Position numbers and translations under genes: made by a program
The notes under the pieces: model-generated
What the model was told of the DNA's origin: nothing
The model's database searches: none
Seen by the model: only the letters and a program-made list of their open reading frames with translations
Origin: Olsenella sp. An285
GTDB taxonomy: Bacteria; Actinomycetota; Coriobacteriia; Coriobacteriales; Atopobiaceae
Direction: 5' to 3'
Length of the DNA: 64,000 nucleotides
Assembly (NCBI RefSeq): GCF_002159625.1
Contig: NZ_NFIZ01000001.1
Span: forward strand, 62,001-126,000
Part shown: one piece after another, positions 16,738-26,038 of the stretch
How the letters are laid out: every line of letters begins with the position of its first letter
Numbering within the stretch: the stretch's first letter is position 1

Positions 16738-18582
16738 ATGGCAAAGGAGAAGAAGGCAGGCGGGGCGTTCTCGCTCGTGCTCGCATGGGCGGGCGCCAAT
16801 CGGAAGTTTCTGGTCGCGTCGATGATCACGGCGACGGCATCGGGCCTTATGACCATGGTTCCGTACTGGGGCGTTTTCGAGATCATGCGGGCGGCGTATG
16901 CGGGGACCCTGACCGAGGGGCTGCTCGCGCGGTGCGCCGTCGTAGTGGCGATTGGATTCGTCGTGCAGTACGCATGCTTCGCCGCCTCGAGCCTGTTGTC
17001 GCACAAGGGCGCCTATCGGACGCTTTTCGACGTGAGGTGCCGGGTCGTCGACCATCTGGCGCACGCGCCGCTTGGGTCCCTGGGAGAGCGGTCGGCGGGG
17101 CAGATCAAGACGGTGCTGCTCGACGACGTCGAGCGCCTCGAGCTGTTCTTGGCCCACAACATTCCCGAAGCGTTTATGTATCTTGCGGGGCCCGTCGCGG
17201 CGTTCGCCTTCCTGTGCTCGACGAACGCACCGCTCGCGCTCGCGACGCTCATCCCCTTTGCCGCTGCCGTAGCGCTCATGGGGGCGTGCTTCAAGGTGAT
17301 GGGAGAGGTCATGCCCCGGGCTGCCGAGGCGCTTTCGCATATGAACTCCGTCATGGTCGAGTTCGTCTCAGGAATGAGGGTCATCAAGGCGCTCAACATG
17401 GGGACCGCCTCCTTCAAGCGCTTCCGGGACAGCGTCGACGGAGAGTACGACGTATGGTGCGAGATATCCCGCAAGACCGCGCCAGCCTATGCGGCGTACC
17501 TGGTCGTAATCGAATGCGGGCTGCTCATCATGGTTCCCCTCGGCGGGCTCATGTTCACGACGGCCGCCATCTCGGGGAGCACCTACCTGCTGTTCGCGTT
17601 CGTCGGATCCCTCTACCTCGTGGAGATTCGCCTGCTGCAGGAGGTGGGATCCAAGCTCGCCGAGGTCGCAAGCGGCGCGACGCGCGTCCAGGAGCTGCTG
17701 GACATGCCGGTGTTCGGAGGCGGATCGCCGTTCCCCGAACGATCCGACATCGAGCTTCGCGACGTGCGGTTCTCCTACGACGCCTCTCGCGAGGTGGTGC
17801 GCGGGGTATCGCTGCGCATCGCCCAGGGAGAGCGACTTGCGATCGTCGGGCCGTCCGGTGCGGGGAAGACGACCCTGGTCGAGCTCATCAGCCGCTTCTA
17901 CGATCCCGATTCCGGCGAAGTGCTCATCGGTGGGCAGGATGTGCGGTCGATCGAATACGACGACCTTTTGGCGCATGTCGCCGTCGTCTTCCAGAAGACG
18001 TTCCTCACGAGCGGCAGCATCTTGGAGAACATCCGGATGGGCCTCGACGCCTCGATCGAGGACGTGCGCCGGGCCGCGCGGCTTGCCTGCATCGACGATT
18101 CCATCATGACGTTGCCGGAAGGCTACGACACCGAGATGGGAAGCCTTGGCGACAGGGTGTCGGGAGGGCAGCGCCAGCGTATCGCTATCGCGCGCGCCAT
18201 CCTGAAGGACGCGCTCATCCTTATCCTCGACGAGGCGACGAGCGCCGCCGATCCGGAAAACCAGCTCCAGATCGATACGGCGATCGGGAACCTGTGCGAG
18301 GGGAAGACAGTGATCATCATCGCGCACCGCCTCGGCGTGGTCCGCGGATGCGACCGGGTCGCCGTCGTCGAAGACGGGTCCGTGACGGCGGTCGGCACGC
18401 ATGAACGGGTTCTCGCGTCGTGCCCGTATTACGCGCGGGCATGGCGCGACTACGACGAAGCGCGAAGCGTCAGCTTCGGATGGGCGGACGCTTCGGAGGA
18501 CGACAGCTCGGGCGGCGGGGAAGCGGGCTCGACGAGGAGCTCCGCAGAAGGCGCCGGGGCAGGCTCGAGGAAAGGGGCGTAG
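16738..18582 (+). CDS. ABC transporter, fused permease-ATPase (pair 2, first half)
   Basis: A 614-residue exporter-fold half-transporter: six membrane helices, Walker A GPSGAGKT, variant signature VSGGQRQR, Walker B LILDEATSAADPEN. The start is the ATG after AAGGAGGCGGT; an upstream frame is open but has no ribosome site. A gap of 141 bases separates it from the ECF ATPase, with no terminator seen, so readthrough is likely. The C-terminal ~40 residues are Ser/Gly/Glu-rich and poorly conserved. It probably works as a heterodimer with the next protein. Confidence 0.85.
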   Translation: MAKEKKAGGAFSLVLAWAGANRKFLVASMITATASGLMTMVPYWGVFEIMRAAYAGTLTEGLLARCAVVVAIGFVVQYACFAASSLLSHKGAYRTLFDVRCRVVDHLAHAPLGSLGERSAGQIKTVLLDDVERLELFLAHNIPEAFMYLAGPVAAFAFLCSTNAPLALATLIPFAAAVALMGACFKVMGEVMPRAAEALSHMNSVMVEFVSGMRVIKALNMGTASFKRFRDSVDGEYDVWCEISRKTAPAYAAYLVVIECGLLIMVPLGGLMFTTAAISGSTYLLFAFVGSLYLVEIRLLQEVGSKLAEVASGATRVQELLDMPVFGGGSPFPERSDIELRDVRFSYDASREVVRGVSLRIAQGERLAIVGPSGAGKTTLVELISRFYDPDSGEVLIGGQDVRSIEYDDLLAHVAVVFQKTFLTSGSILENIRMGLDASIEDVRRAARLACIDDSIMTLPEGYDTEMGSLGDRVSGGQRQRIAIARAILKDALILILDEATSAADPENQLQIDTAIGNLCEGKTVIIIAHRLGVVRGCDRVAVVEDGSVTAVGTHERVLASCPYYARAWRDYDEARSVSFGWADASEDDSSGGGEAGSTRSSAEGAGAGSRKGA

Positions 18583-18584
18583 CG

Positions 18585-20318
18585 GTGACGGGTCAGAATA
18601 CGGCGTCGCGGCGGGATTCCGCGCGCATCTTCGCGAAGAACAGGCGTTTTTCCATTCACGTTGCCTGCATGGTGGCGGACGGAGTGCTCGATGGGTGCAA
18701 CTTCGTCCTCATCTACCTCGTGATACGGGGCGTTTTTGAGGGGACGTTCACGATGTCGTCGGCTCTCGCCATGACGGCGGCGGTCGCGGCGGTGTTCGCG
18801 GTCCGTCTCGTCGTGTACGGGTACGGCTACCTCCAAGGACAAATCGGCGGCGCTCAGATAAGCCGAAGCATCAGGGTCTATCTCGGCGAGAAGATCAAGA
18901 AGATCCCCCTTTCGCGCTTTACCGAACGGAGCTCGGGCGATTACCTGAACGCGCTCACGGTGAACGTGAACGACTACGAGCAGATTCTCACGCACAAAAC
19001 CGGCAGCATCGCGAAGAACATCTCTCTGGCGACCATGCTCATCGCGTTCGTTACCTGGCTTTTCGCTCCGGCGGGGATCATCGTCGCCGCGATGTACCTC
19101 CTGGTCATTCCCGGGCTCGCCTACTCGTGGCGCCAGGTCAGGCGTTTCGGCGCGCGCAAAAGCGCCATCCAGGTATCGAACGCGAGCGCGATCGTCGAAC
19201 ACGTGACGGGTATGCAGACGCTGCGCGCCTACGGCATCGGCGGGACGGCGAACGACCGCATCGTCGAGAGCATGCGTGCGTTCTCCGACATCAGCTATCG
19301 GTACGAAGCGGCGGTAACGCCGCCGGGTGCCGTGGTGTTTGCCCTTATCGGCATGGGGACGCCCGCACTGTTTCTCGTCTGCGGCGAAGCGCTGCTCGCG
19401 GGAACGCTCGATGTGGTCTCCGCCGTGCTCATCATCATGCTGCCCTTGTTCATCATCAAGATGACGACGGCGCTTTTCGTCGATTTGACCGCCTACCGCA
19501 ACCTGTCCATTGCGAAGCGCCGCATTGCGGAAGTCGCCTCCGAAGAGGAGGAACAGGGTACAGACACCACGTTCCCTGTCGGGGACGCGGGCATCGAGCT
19601 TGCTGGCGTCGACTTTGCGTACGAGCGGGACAATCCCGTGTTCCGAGGCCTCGATCTCGTGTGTCTCCCCGGCAGGCTTACGGCGCTCGTGGGGGATTCA
19701 GGCTGCGGAAAGTCGACCGCGCTCTCGCTCGTTGCCCAGTATTACAGGCCCGACAAGGGATCGGTCCTCATCGGAGGCACGGATACGGCGGCGTACGCCC
19801 CCGAGCGCGTGCTCGAGAACGTGTCGATCGTAGACCAGGACGTTTTCCTGTTCGACGACTCGATTTCCGAAAACGTGCGCTACGCCAAACCCGGCTCAAG
19901 CGGTGAGGAGATCAGGGAGGCGTGCCGCCTGGCGAACGCCGAGGGCTTCATCGAGCGGATGCCCGAGGGCTACGACAGCCGCATCGGCGAGAACGGGTCG
20001 CGCCTCTCGGGAGGCGAGCGGCAGCGGCTTTCCATCGCTCGCGCTATCTTGCGGGATTCCCCCATCGTGCTGCTTGACGAGGCGACGGCATCGCTCGACA
20101 TCGAAAACGAGCTGGCGGTCAAACGGGCGATCGGGAACCTTCTCGCACGCCGCAAGACGGTAATCATGATCGCGCACACGCTGCCCATCGTGAGGACCGC
20201 CGACAGCATCGCCGTCATCGGCGACGGGCATGTGATCGAGCAGGGGACGCACGAGGAGCTCGTCGCGCGAGGCGGGAAGTACGCCGTGATGTGGGCGGCC
20301 GACCGCCAGCTCGCCTGA
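18585..20318 (+). CDS. ABC transporter, fused permease-ATPase (pair 2, second half)
   Basis: A 577-residue half-transporter with Walker A GDSGCGKS, signature LSGGERQR and Walker B IVLLDEATASLDIEN. I chose the GTG at 18585, two bases past the stop of its partner, because GAGGAAAGGGG precedes it and the protein then begins at a typical N-terminus. The frame upstream overlaps the partner gene. A decayed DtxR-like gene follows directly, as in the intact arrangement of pair 3. Confidence 0.83.
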   Translation: MTGQNTASRRDSARIFAKNRRFSIHVACMVADGVLDGCNFVLIYLVIRGVFEGTFTMSSALAMTAAVAAVFAVRLVVYGYGYLQGQIGGAQISRSIRVYLGEKIKKIPLSRFTERSSGDYLNALTVNVNDYEQILTHKTGSIAKNISLATMLIAFVTWLFAPAGIIVAAMYLLVIPGLAYSWRQVRRFGARKSAIQVSNASAIVEHVTGMQTLRAYGIGGTANDRIVESMRAFSDISYRYEAAVTPPGAVVFALIGMGTPALFLVCGEALLAGTLDVVSAVLIIMLPLFIIKMTTALFVDLTAYRNLSIAKRRIAEVASEEEEQGTDTTFPVGDAGIELAGVDFAYERDNPVFRGLDLVCLPGRLTALVGDSGCGKSTALSLVAQYYRPDKGSVLIGGTDTAAYAPERVLENVSIVDQDVFLFDDSISENVRYAKPGSSGEEIREACRLANAEGFIERMPEGYDSRIGENGSRLSGGERQRLSIARAILRDSPIVLLDEATASLDIENELAVKRAIGNLLARRKTVIMIAHTLPIVRTADSIAVIGDGHVIEQGTHEELVARGGKYAVMWAADRQLA

Positions 20319-20324
20319 CGTCCC

Positions 20325-20580
20325 GACAAACGCGCTCTCGAACCTCGCCGCCGCCGGCCTCGTCCGGATGTCTGGGCACGACGTTCTTCTCACCGAGGGA
20401 GGCGAGCGCACCGCGTCGGCGACGCTCGAGCGGCACCGCTTCTTCGAGCGGCTGCTCGCCGATGCCGGCGTCGACGCCCGGACCGCCTCGGCGTAGGCCT
20501 GCCGCATGGAGCACTGCCTCTCCGAGGACTCGTTCCGCAGGCTCGCCGACCGCCTGGCCCCAGAGACCGGCGCCGCATAG
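20325..20580 (+). pseudogene. Decayed DtxR-like metalloregulator gene
   Basis: A near copy of the last ~80 codons of the intact DtxR-like gene at 29624-29986 (ALSNLAAAGLVRM, HDVLLTE, ATLERHRFFERLL, CRMEHCLSEDSF all recognisable). The first ~40 codons, including the DNA-recognition helix, are missing. An in-frame TAG (20494-20496) replaces a GAG codon. The position after an ABC pair is the same as for the intact gene, so it is probably a duplicated cassette whose regulator died. Confidence 0.85.
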
Positions 20581-20591
20581 GATAGCGCGCC

Positions 20592-20604
20592 TCCCCACGG
20601 CGGC
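20592..20604 (+). repeat. Half copy of the TCCCCACGG hairpin
   Basis: tccccacggcggc is the loop and right arm of the repeat, just after the decayed DtxR gene, where the intact DtxR gene has the full hairpin. The left arm is lost. Confidence 0.4.
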
Positions 20605-20613
20605 TTTCAGAAC

Positions 20614-20650
20614 GGCCCCTTTTGCCGAACGACAAGAGGGGCCGCCTTCT
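20614..20650 (+). terminator. Weak stem-loop terminator
   Basis: ggcccct (20614-20620) pairs with aggggcc (20637-20643), followed by gccttcttg. It lies between the decayed regulator and the sigma-like gene. Confidence 0.4.
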
Positions 20651-20657
20651 TGTGGGC

Positions 20658-21137
20658 ATGTGCGCGCCTCGACGGGAGGGGGACGGGGTAGCGCGGCTTT
20701 ACGGGCGCGGCCCCGTTGCCGGGAGCGCCCGTGGCACCGTTGTCATCGTTGCGGGCCCCGGCGGGACGACGGTCCCCGTAGAGGTGGACGCGGCGGTCGC
20801 CGGCGCGCTCGAGGACATGCGGCGCGAGGCGAGGCGGATCGAGCGCAGGGAGGCCCGGCACACGCTCGGCCTCGATGCCATGGGCCCGTCCGCCGCGTCA
20901 ACCGGACCAGAGTCGGACCCGGGGTTCGCCCTCATGAAGCACTGCCAGGCGGACGAGTTCGTCGCGGCGCTGTCCCGGCTGCCGAAAGTCCAGCTTCGCC
21001 GCCTACTCATGCATGCCGTCGTGCGCCTCCCGGTCAGGGAGATCGCCCGTCGCGAGGGCTGCTCCGAGCGGGCGGTGAAGTACAGCCTTGCGCGCGCACG
21101 GAGGCGGATGAGGGCCTTGTTGACCGACGGGGATTGA
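20658..21137 (+). CDS. Small sigma-70 region 4-like DNA-binding protein
   Basis: A 159-residue protein whose C-terminal ~60 residues form a sigma region 4-type helix-turn-helix (LPKVQLRRLLMHAV, REIARREGCSERAVKYSLARARRRM). The N-terminal part is short and lacks a region 2, so it cannot be a complete ECF sigma factor. Such proteins are frequent in conjugative elements, and it may be a remnant of one. The start is uncertain: the ATG at 20658 lacks a clear ribosome site, and a TTG further upstream falls in a stem-loop. Confidence 0.55.
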   Translation: MCAPRREGDGVARLYGRGPVAGSARGTVVIVAGPGGTTVPVEVDAAVAGALEDMRREARRIERREARHTLGLDAMGPSAASTGPESDPGFALMKHCQADEFVAALSRLPKVQLRRLLMHAVVRLPVREIARREGCSERAVKYSLARARRRMRALLTDGD

Positions 21138-21248
21138 AGGTCGCTCAAGCCCGTTCGGCCCCTGCCCGAACGGGCTTGAGTATCCCGGGGTCAAAAATGA
21201 TTCGGCTCGGTGACCATGCCGCCGGCAAGCCGCCGCGCGTCAGCGTTC

Positions 21249-22280
21249 CTAGAACTCCCCCTTGACTTCGTGAACGCCCTCCCTCTCGCCGAATCGACGC
21301 CGCCTCCACTCGCTCGGTGCGGTTCCGTATTCCCTCTTGAACGCGGAGGAGAACTTGCTCGGGTTCGCGTAGCCGACGCGCACGGCGGCTTCGGCGACGC
21401 GCGCTCCGCTGGCAAGCAGGGCGGCGGCGACCTCCATGCGCCGCTTGCGGAGGTACCCCGCGACAGTGCTCCCGTATGCCCGCGAGAAGTACTGGTTGAG
21501 TGTCGCCGCGCTCACACCGAACGCCGACGCTAGCACGCGGGCGTCGTGGGCGCAGTCGAGAGAGCCCTCGAGCTCGTCGTGCACGGCGGCAACGATGTGC
21601 ATCTGGGCGCGTGTGAGGATGAAGCGGGGTCTGGCGCAGGAGAGGTCGCGACGTTGGAGGCCAAGCAGCAAGCCGAGAACCTCGTAGGTGGCCAGAGCCC
21701 TGTCGGGTGCTTCGACGAGGGCGGCGATGCGTCTCATATGCCCGTTGAGCTCGCCGTCGCCGCTGAGCACGGCGGCGCTGCCCGCCTGTCGCGCGATGGC
21801 CTCGACGGCATCCTCGTCATCGAGTAGCGAGAAGAGCGGCGATCGAGCGATACGCGTGTTCACGAACACCTCGACGCCCCGGTAGCGTCCCGAGGGGTAC
21901 CGGAACTCGGCGGGGCGCTCCTGCGAGCAGCTGATGCACACCTCGCCGGCCGAGACCGTCGCCAGACCCCCGCTCGGGACGTCGACCTCGCAGCGGCCCT
22001 CGTGGCACAGGTTTATCGTCAGCCATTTGCCCCGCGAGAACGCGGGGAGGGGGACGGACGGGGCCTCTGGGACGTTGGGGCACCGCTCGCACGCGAAGTC
22101 GACGTTGGCGACGAACAGGTCGCGCGACAGGGGTCGGCCTCGCATGCACCCGCTCCCGACCGGGTGCGACAGCACCAGCTCGTAGACGCCGTCGGCGTCT
22201 TGGGCGAGCTCGACGCCGGAGGCGACGCGCAGGCGCGTCCCCCGGTTGCTCTCCGTATCGGTGAAGGGTGCGTTCCCCAT
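21249..22280 (-). CDS. AraC-family transcriptional regulator next to feoAB
   Basis: A 343-residue protein. The C-terminal AraC domain (about 245-335) has SAATLNQYFSRAYGSTVAGYLRKRR and VGYANPSKFSSAFKREYG. The N-terminal region is a sensor with cysteines in GSGCMRG, CERC and EVCISCSQE, which could bind metal or respond to redox (inference). It is divergent from feoA, with ~170 bases between starts. A role in controlling ferrous iron uptake or a neighbouring ABC pair is likely. Confidence 0.82.
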   Translation of the reverse strand: MGNAPFTDTESNRGTRLRVASGVELAQDADGVYELVLSHPVGSGCMRGRPLSRDLFVANVDFACERCPNVPEAPSVPLPAFSRGKWLTINLCHEGRCEVDVPSGGLATVSAGEVCISCSQERPAEFRYPSGRYRGVEVFVNTRIARSPLFSLLDDEDAVEAIARQAGSAAVLSGDGELNGHMRRIAALVEAPDRALATYEVLGLLLGLQRRDLSCARPRFILTRAQMHIVAAVHDELEGSLDCAHDARVLASAFGVSAATLNQYFSRAYGSTVAGYLRKRRMEVAAALLASGARVAEAAVRVGYANPSKFSSAFKREYGTAPSEWRRRRFGEREGVHEVKGEF

Positions 22281-22325
22281 AGGCTATCTCCCGTTCGCGC
22301 AGTCCAGCCCCATTCGTCTCAAAAG

Positions 22326-22339
22326 TTTATTTTATCTAA
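22326..22339. promoter_or_regulatory. Candidate DtxR-type box before feoA
   Basis: ttta-ttttat-ctaa matches seven of the eight fixed positions of TWAG-N6-CTWA. It lies in the AT-rich divergent region, 111 bases before the feoA start. Confidence 0.4.
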
Positions 22340-22449
22340 CTTGATGAGATTTGGAGCTGAACCTACATCGCGGAGTTGAGGGGGCATACGTTCCAGGCTT
22401 ACTTTGGTGGCCGCGGGCGTCATGCCCGTTTAAGGAAAGGAGCGATTCC

Positions 22450-22674
22450 ATGAGACTATGCGATGTGGCGACGGGGCTTTCTGCCCGTATCGCATCCGTA
22501 TCCGGCGACGACCGGTTCGTCTCGCGCGTCACGGCCATCGGGCTGACGGAGGGATGCGCCGTCGAGGTCCTGCAAAACGTCAAGAACCGGCCCGTGCTCG
22601 TGCACGTGCGCGACAGCGACGTGGCGCTCGATCGCGGCGACTGCATGCGCATCGAGGTGGAGGTGGTCGCATGA
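22450..22674 (+). CDS. feoA: Ferrous iron transport protein A
   Basis: A 74-residue SH3-like FeoA protein (SRVTAIGLTEGCAVEVLQN, then DSDVALDRGDCMRIEV). The start is the ATG after AAGGAAAGGAGC. It ends in an ATGA overlap with feoB, so expression is coupled. FeoA binds and modulates FeoB in the cytosol. Confidence 0.9.
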   Translation: MRLCDVATGLSARIASVSGDDRFVSRVTAIGLTEGCAVEVLQNVKNRPVLVHVRDSDVALDRGDCMRIEVEVVA

Positions 22675-24608
22675 GCTGCGAGAGATGTGCGGCTTCCTGC
22701 CCCGCGGCGGGAGGCGCGAAGGCGCCCGCCGCCCGCAAGGCGGCGGGCGGCGTCACGGTCGCGCTGCTCGGCCAGCCCAACTCGGGCAAGTCGACGCTCT
22801 TCAACGGGCTCACGGGGGCGCGCCAGCACGTGGGCAACTGGCCCGGCAAGACCGTGGAGCGGAAGGAGGGGACGTTCGAGCGCGGCGGCACGGCGTTCCA
22901 GGTCGTCGACCTCCCCGGCTCGTACGGGCTCGCGGCCAACTCGCCCGAAGAGGAGGTGACGCGCGACTACCTCGCATCGGGCGCTGCCGACATCGTGCTC
23001 GTGATGGCCGACGCGTCGCAGCTCGAGCGCAGCCTCTACATGCTCGCCGACTTCGTTGCGGCGTGCCCGGAGCAGCCGTGCCTGCTCGCCCTCAACCTCA
23101 TGGACGTCGCCGAGAACCAGGGCAAGCGGATCGACGCCGTCCTTATCGCGCGGCGGCTGGGCGTTCCTGTGGTGCCGCTCGTCGCCTCGCGCCCCGAGGG
23201 ATACGGCGCGCTGCTTGACGCGCTTGCACGCACGGTGCGCGAGCGTTCCGTCGTGGATGGTGCGCGCCTGCGCGAGGGGATCGCTTCCGCCCCCGACACG
23301 ATCCAGGGCACGGCCGCAGCGAAGTTCGCCTGGATCGAGAGGCTGCTCGACGGAGCGGTGGAGGCGCCCGCGCGCCCGCACGCGCTTTCGCGCTTCGATC
23401 GCGTGGTCACGGGCTCACGCTGGTCGAAGCCCATCACCATCGGCATGATCTTGCTCGGGTTCATCCTGGCGTTCGTGCCGGCTATTCCCATCATGATGCT
23501 CGGCGGCGCCATCTCGTCGCTCGGGCAGGTCGTGGCGGGCGCGCTCGCGCAGGCGGGCGCGCCCGATGTTCTGGGCAGCTTCCTCGCGGGCGTGGTGTTC
23601 AACAGTTTGTGCTTCGGCACCATGATGGTGGGCTACGTCTTCGGCATCAACCTCGTGTTCGGCCTCTACGAGGAGGCGGGCTACATGGCGCGCATCTCCT
23701 ACGTGTTCGACCACACCATGGCGCGCTTCGGGTTGCAGGGCAAGTCGCTCATGCCCTTCCTCATGTGCCTCGGCTGCACGATGGGCGGCGTGTCGGGTTC
23801 GCGCGTCATCGACTCGTGGGGCCAGCGCATGCTCACGGTGATGATGGCCTGGGCCATCCCGTGCGGCTCGACCTGGGGCGTGGTTCCGGTGCTCGCCGTG
23901 GCGTTCTTCGGCGTGGCCGGCGCGCCGCTCGTGATCGTGGGCATCTTCGTCGTGACGATTCTCATCATGTGGCTCGTGGGCAGGGTGTTCGGGCCGCGCC
24001 TGGTGGCCAAGGGGGAGCGCGCCGGCATGGTCATGGAGCTTCCGCCGTACCATCGGCCGCATCTGGGCAACGTCGCGCGCGGAGCCCTGCTCAAGAGCCG
24101 ACAGATGTTCGTGCGAGCCATCCGGGTCGTCGCCCTCTTCGCCTTCGCGATTTGGGCGCTTACCTACACCGCGACCGGCAACGTCGAGGGGTCGGTGCTC
24201 TACGCGCTCGGTACCGCCATCGAGCCGGTCACGCGCTTCTTCGGCATGGGTTGGCAGACGTTCACCGCGTGGTTGTGCGCCCTCGTGCTCAAGGAGTCCG
24301 CGCTCGGGGTGCTCTCGGGGCTCTTCACGGGTGCCGCGACGCCCAACGCCGTGCTCGTGGGCGTCATGACCGGCGCCGCCGCCGCGGCGTCGAACATCGG
24401 CGAGGTCATGGCGCAGGCCATCTCGGCTCCCGAGGCGCTCGCGTTCATCTTCGCGTTCACGTTCAACATGCCGTGCGCGGCGAGCGTGTCGGCGACCTGG
24501 GGTGAGGTGCACTCGACCAAGTGGACTGTCATCACCGCAGCGTTCTACATCTGCTGCTCGCTGCTGTTGGGGTGCGTCGTTTATCACGTGAGCTCGCTAT
24601 GCTCCTAG
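22671..24608 (+). CDS. feoB: Ferrous iron transporter B (GTPase-permease)
   Basis: A 645-residue protein. The N-terminal G domain has G1 GQPNSGKST, switch segment HVGNWPGKTVE, G3 DLPGSYG and G4 NLMD. A linker follows, then about eight membrane helices with the two gate repeats (around MVGYVFGINLVFGLYEEAGYMARI and the second half near KESALGVLSG). It takes up Fe2+ across the inner membrane, powered or gated by nucleotide hydrolysis. The start overlaps feoA. A short Cys-rich N-terminal leader (CERCAASCPAAGG) precedes the G domain. The protein is somewhat shorter than E. coli FeoB but complete. No FeoC follows. Confidence 0.92.
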   Translation: MSCERCAASCPAAGGAKAPAARKAAGGVTVALLGQPNSGKSTLFNGLTGARQHVGNWPGKTVERKEGTFERGGTAFQVVDLPGSYGLAANSPEEEVTRDYLASGAADIVLVMADASQLERSLYMLADFVAACPEQPCLLALNLMDVAENQGKRIDAVLIARRLGVPVVPLVASRPEGYGALLDALARTVRERSVVDGARLREGIASAPDTIQGTAAAKFAWIERLLDGAVEAPARPHALSRFDRVVTGSRWSKPITIGMILLGFILAFVPAIPIMMLGGAISSLGQVVAGALAQAGAPDVLGSFLAGVVFNSLCFGTMMVGYVFGINLVFGLYEEAGYMARISYVFDHTMARFGLQGKSLMPFLMCLGCTMGGVSGSRVIDSWGQRMLTVMMAWAIPCGSTWGVVPVLAVAFFGVAGAPLVIVGIFVVTILIMWLVGRVFGPRLVAKGERAGMVMELPPYHRPHLGNVARGALLKSRQMFVRAIRVVALFAFAIWALTYTATGNVEGSVLYALGTAIEPVTRFFGMGWQTFTAWLCALVLKESALGVLSGLFTGAATPNAVLVGVMTGAAAAASNIGEVMAQAISAPEALAFIFAFTFNMPCAASVSATWGEVHSTKWTVITAAFYICCSLLLGCVVYHVSSLCS

Positions 24609-24657
24609 CGAGCGTTGCCCCGCAGTCGCCGCACGACTTCTTCCATATGGTTGGAGT

Positions 24658-24789
24658 GGCAGATGTAATGAAAGACATCGCCTCAAGAGGTGTTGCCGTG
24701 CTCGTGATAGCCCACGATATGGATCTTGTTGCGGAATGCTGTGACAGGATTCTCGTTTTGGAAGATGGGTGCGTCACGAAGGGCAAGGA
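24658..24789 (+). pseudogene. C-terminal fragment of an ABC/ECF ATPase
   Basis: The stretch encodes VMKDIASRGVAVLVIAHDMDLVAECCD and RILVLEDG, which is the switch-histidine segment of an ABC ATPase of the CbiO/EcfA kind. Walker A, signature and Walker B are all missing, and the frame runs into unrelated sequence. Local GC is lower than the surroundings. It is a leftover of a lost transporter gene. Confidence 0.65.
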
Positions 24790-24824
24790 AAAGGGCGCCC
24801 GTAGACGCCCCGTCCCCGAATCCC

Positions 24825-25586
24825 TTACAGCCTCACGTCCGCCGGCGCGGGGTGCTCCTTGCAGAACAGCTCGACGGGCGTCCTCCCGCCGTCCCCGTAC
24901 AGCCGCTCGGCGGCCTCGGGGCAGAGGACCCGCAGCAGCTGTGTGATGTCCGCGTCGGCGCGGGCAGGCGAGAGCGTCTCCGTCAGGGGGTCGAACAGCC
25001 GCTCGTTGTGGGCCACGCGGTTCCTCACCCGGTTGATGGCCGCGAGGACTCGGTTGAGGTCATTACGGTTGGTGCCCCTCGGCTACGCGGCGTTGAGGTA
25101 GGGGATCCACAGGTCGCGCTCGCGGCTGCGGTCGGTCAGGTGCGTCCAGAAGCCCAGCATGAGGTTGGCGATCACCTGGTCGGAGTCGTCGCGATCGTGC
25201 GCGTTGCTGCGCGCCTCGGCGACGGCGCGGCGGTTCACGAGGTTCACGTCGCGCGCCTTCCCGCTCTTGCTCATGCGCACGATGGGGCGCAGCACCGGCG
25301 ACCCCTCGTCGAGCAGCCAGTGGGCACCGCCCCAGCGCTCGCCCATCACGCGGTCGTAGGCGTTGCGCAGCGCGACCTCGAAGTGCGAGATGTCCCTCAT
25401 GAGCACCTGCCCGAGCGATATGTTCCACTCGTAGAGGTCGAGCGCCCGCTCCACGTCGCCCCCGCAGGCGGCAAGGTACGGTGCGAACCTCTTATGCGAG
25501 AGCCAGCGCTCCGCCCACGCCCTCGTGGCGCGCGCATCGTCCGTCGTGGGTTCTGACGAGGGGTTCGTCTTCGGCTCTTCGGCCAT
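24825..25586 (-). pseudogene. Abi-family protein gene interrupted by an in-frame stop
   Basis: On the minus strand the frame begins with the ATG at 25586 behind TGGAGGAGCC and reads an Abi-like protein (FAPYLAACGGDVERALDLYEWN, LRNAYDRVMGERWG). TAG at 25083-25085 interrupts it just after IPYLNAA. The same frame continues without further damage (RGTNRNDLNRVLAAINRVRNRVAHNERL) to 24825. Without that stop it would be a ~253-residue Abi protein, a family associated with phage abortive infection and often with an HEPN-like RNase fold (RNRVAHNE is the conserved R-x4-6-H type motif). A single base change could restore it. Suppression is possible but unsupported. Confidence 0.75.
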
Positions 25587-25726
25587 GGCTCCTCCAGATA
25601 AAAATTTAGACCCGGTGACATGCAAGCAGCGGTCATCCCGGGTCCATCGATAGGTATCTTACCCGCTTTCGCGGAACATAACAAGGGGCTTGCCGGGCTG
25701 CCATCATACCATCAACTCTTCCTCTC

Positions 25727-25905
25727 CCGCCGCGTACTTCCGGCGCCTCAAGATGGATTCCGCGGCCCAGCTCCTCAGGGAGTCCGAGATGAGGGTGGCC
25801 GACATCGGGGCCGCGGTGGGCTACGACAGCCCGTCCAAGTTCTCCGCCGCCTTCAAGTCCGTGTGGGGCGTCTGTCCCGCCGACTATCGTCGCACCTTGC
25901 AGTAG
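25727..25905 (+). pseudogene. 3' fragment of an AraC-family regulator gene
   Basis: Encodes only the last ~58 residues of an AraC domain (RRLKMDSAAQLLRES, VGYDSPSKFSAAFKSVWG). The first helix-turn-helix and the sensor domain are gone. It stands directly before ABC pair 3, in the slot where the other pairs have an intact AraC gene, though on the same strand as the transporter. Confidence 0.75.
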
Positions 25906-25977
25906 GGCCGTTGTTTCTGACCATCTGGGCGAACATCGCCCAGATGGAGCTGAAGGCGCCCCTGTCCGACACGATAA

Positions 25978-25991
25978 TAAGCTAAGGTTAA
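25978..25991. promoter_or_regulatory. Candidate DtxR-type box before ABC pair 3
   Basis: taag-ctaagg-ttaa fits TWAG-N6-CTWA except one base, 47 bases upstream of the ATG at 26039. The DtxR-like gene is the third gene of this operon, so this would be autoregulation. Confidence 0.5.
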
Positions 25992-26038
25992 CTCTTTTGC
26001 GGCCGCGCCGGACGGCGCGGGATGAGGATGTGGTGCTT

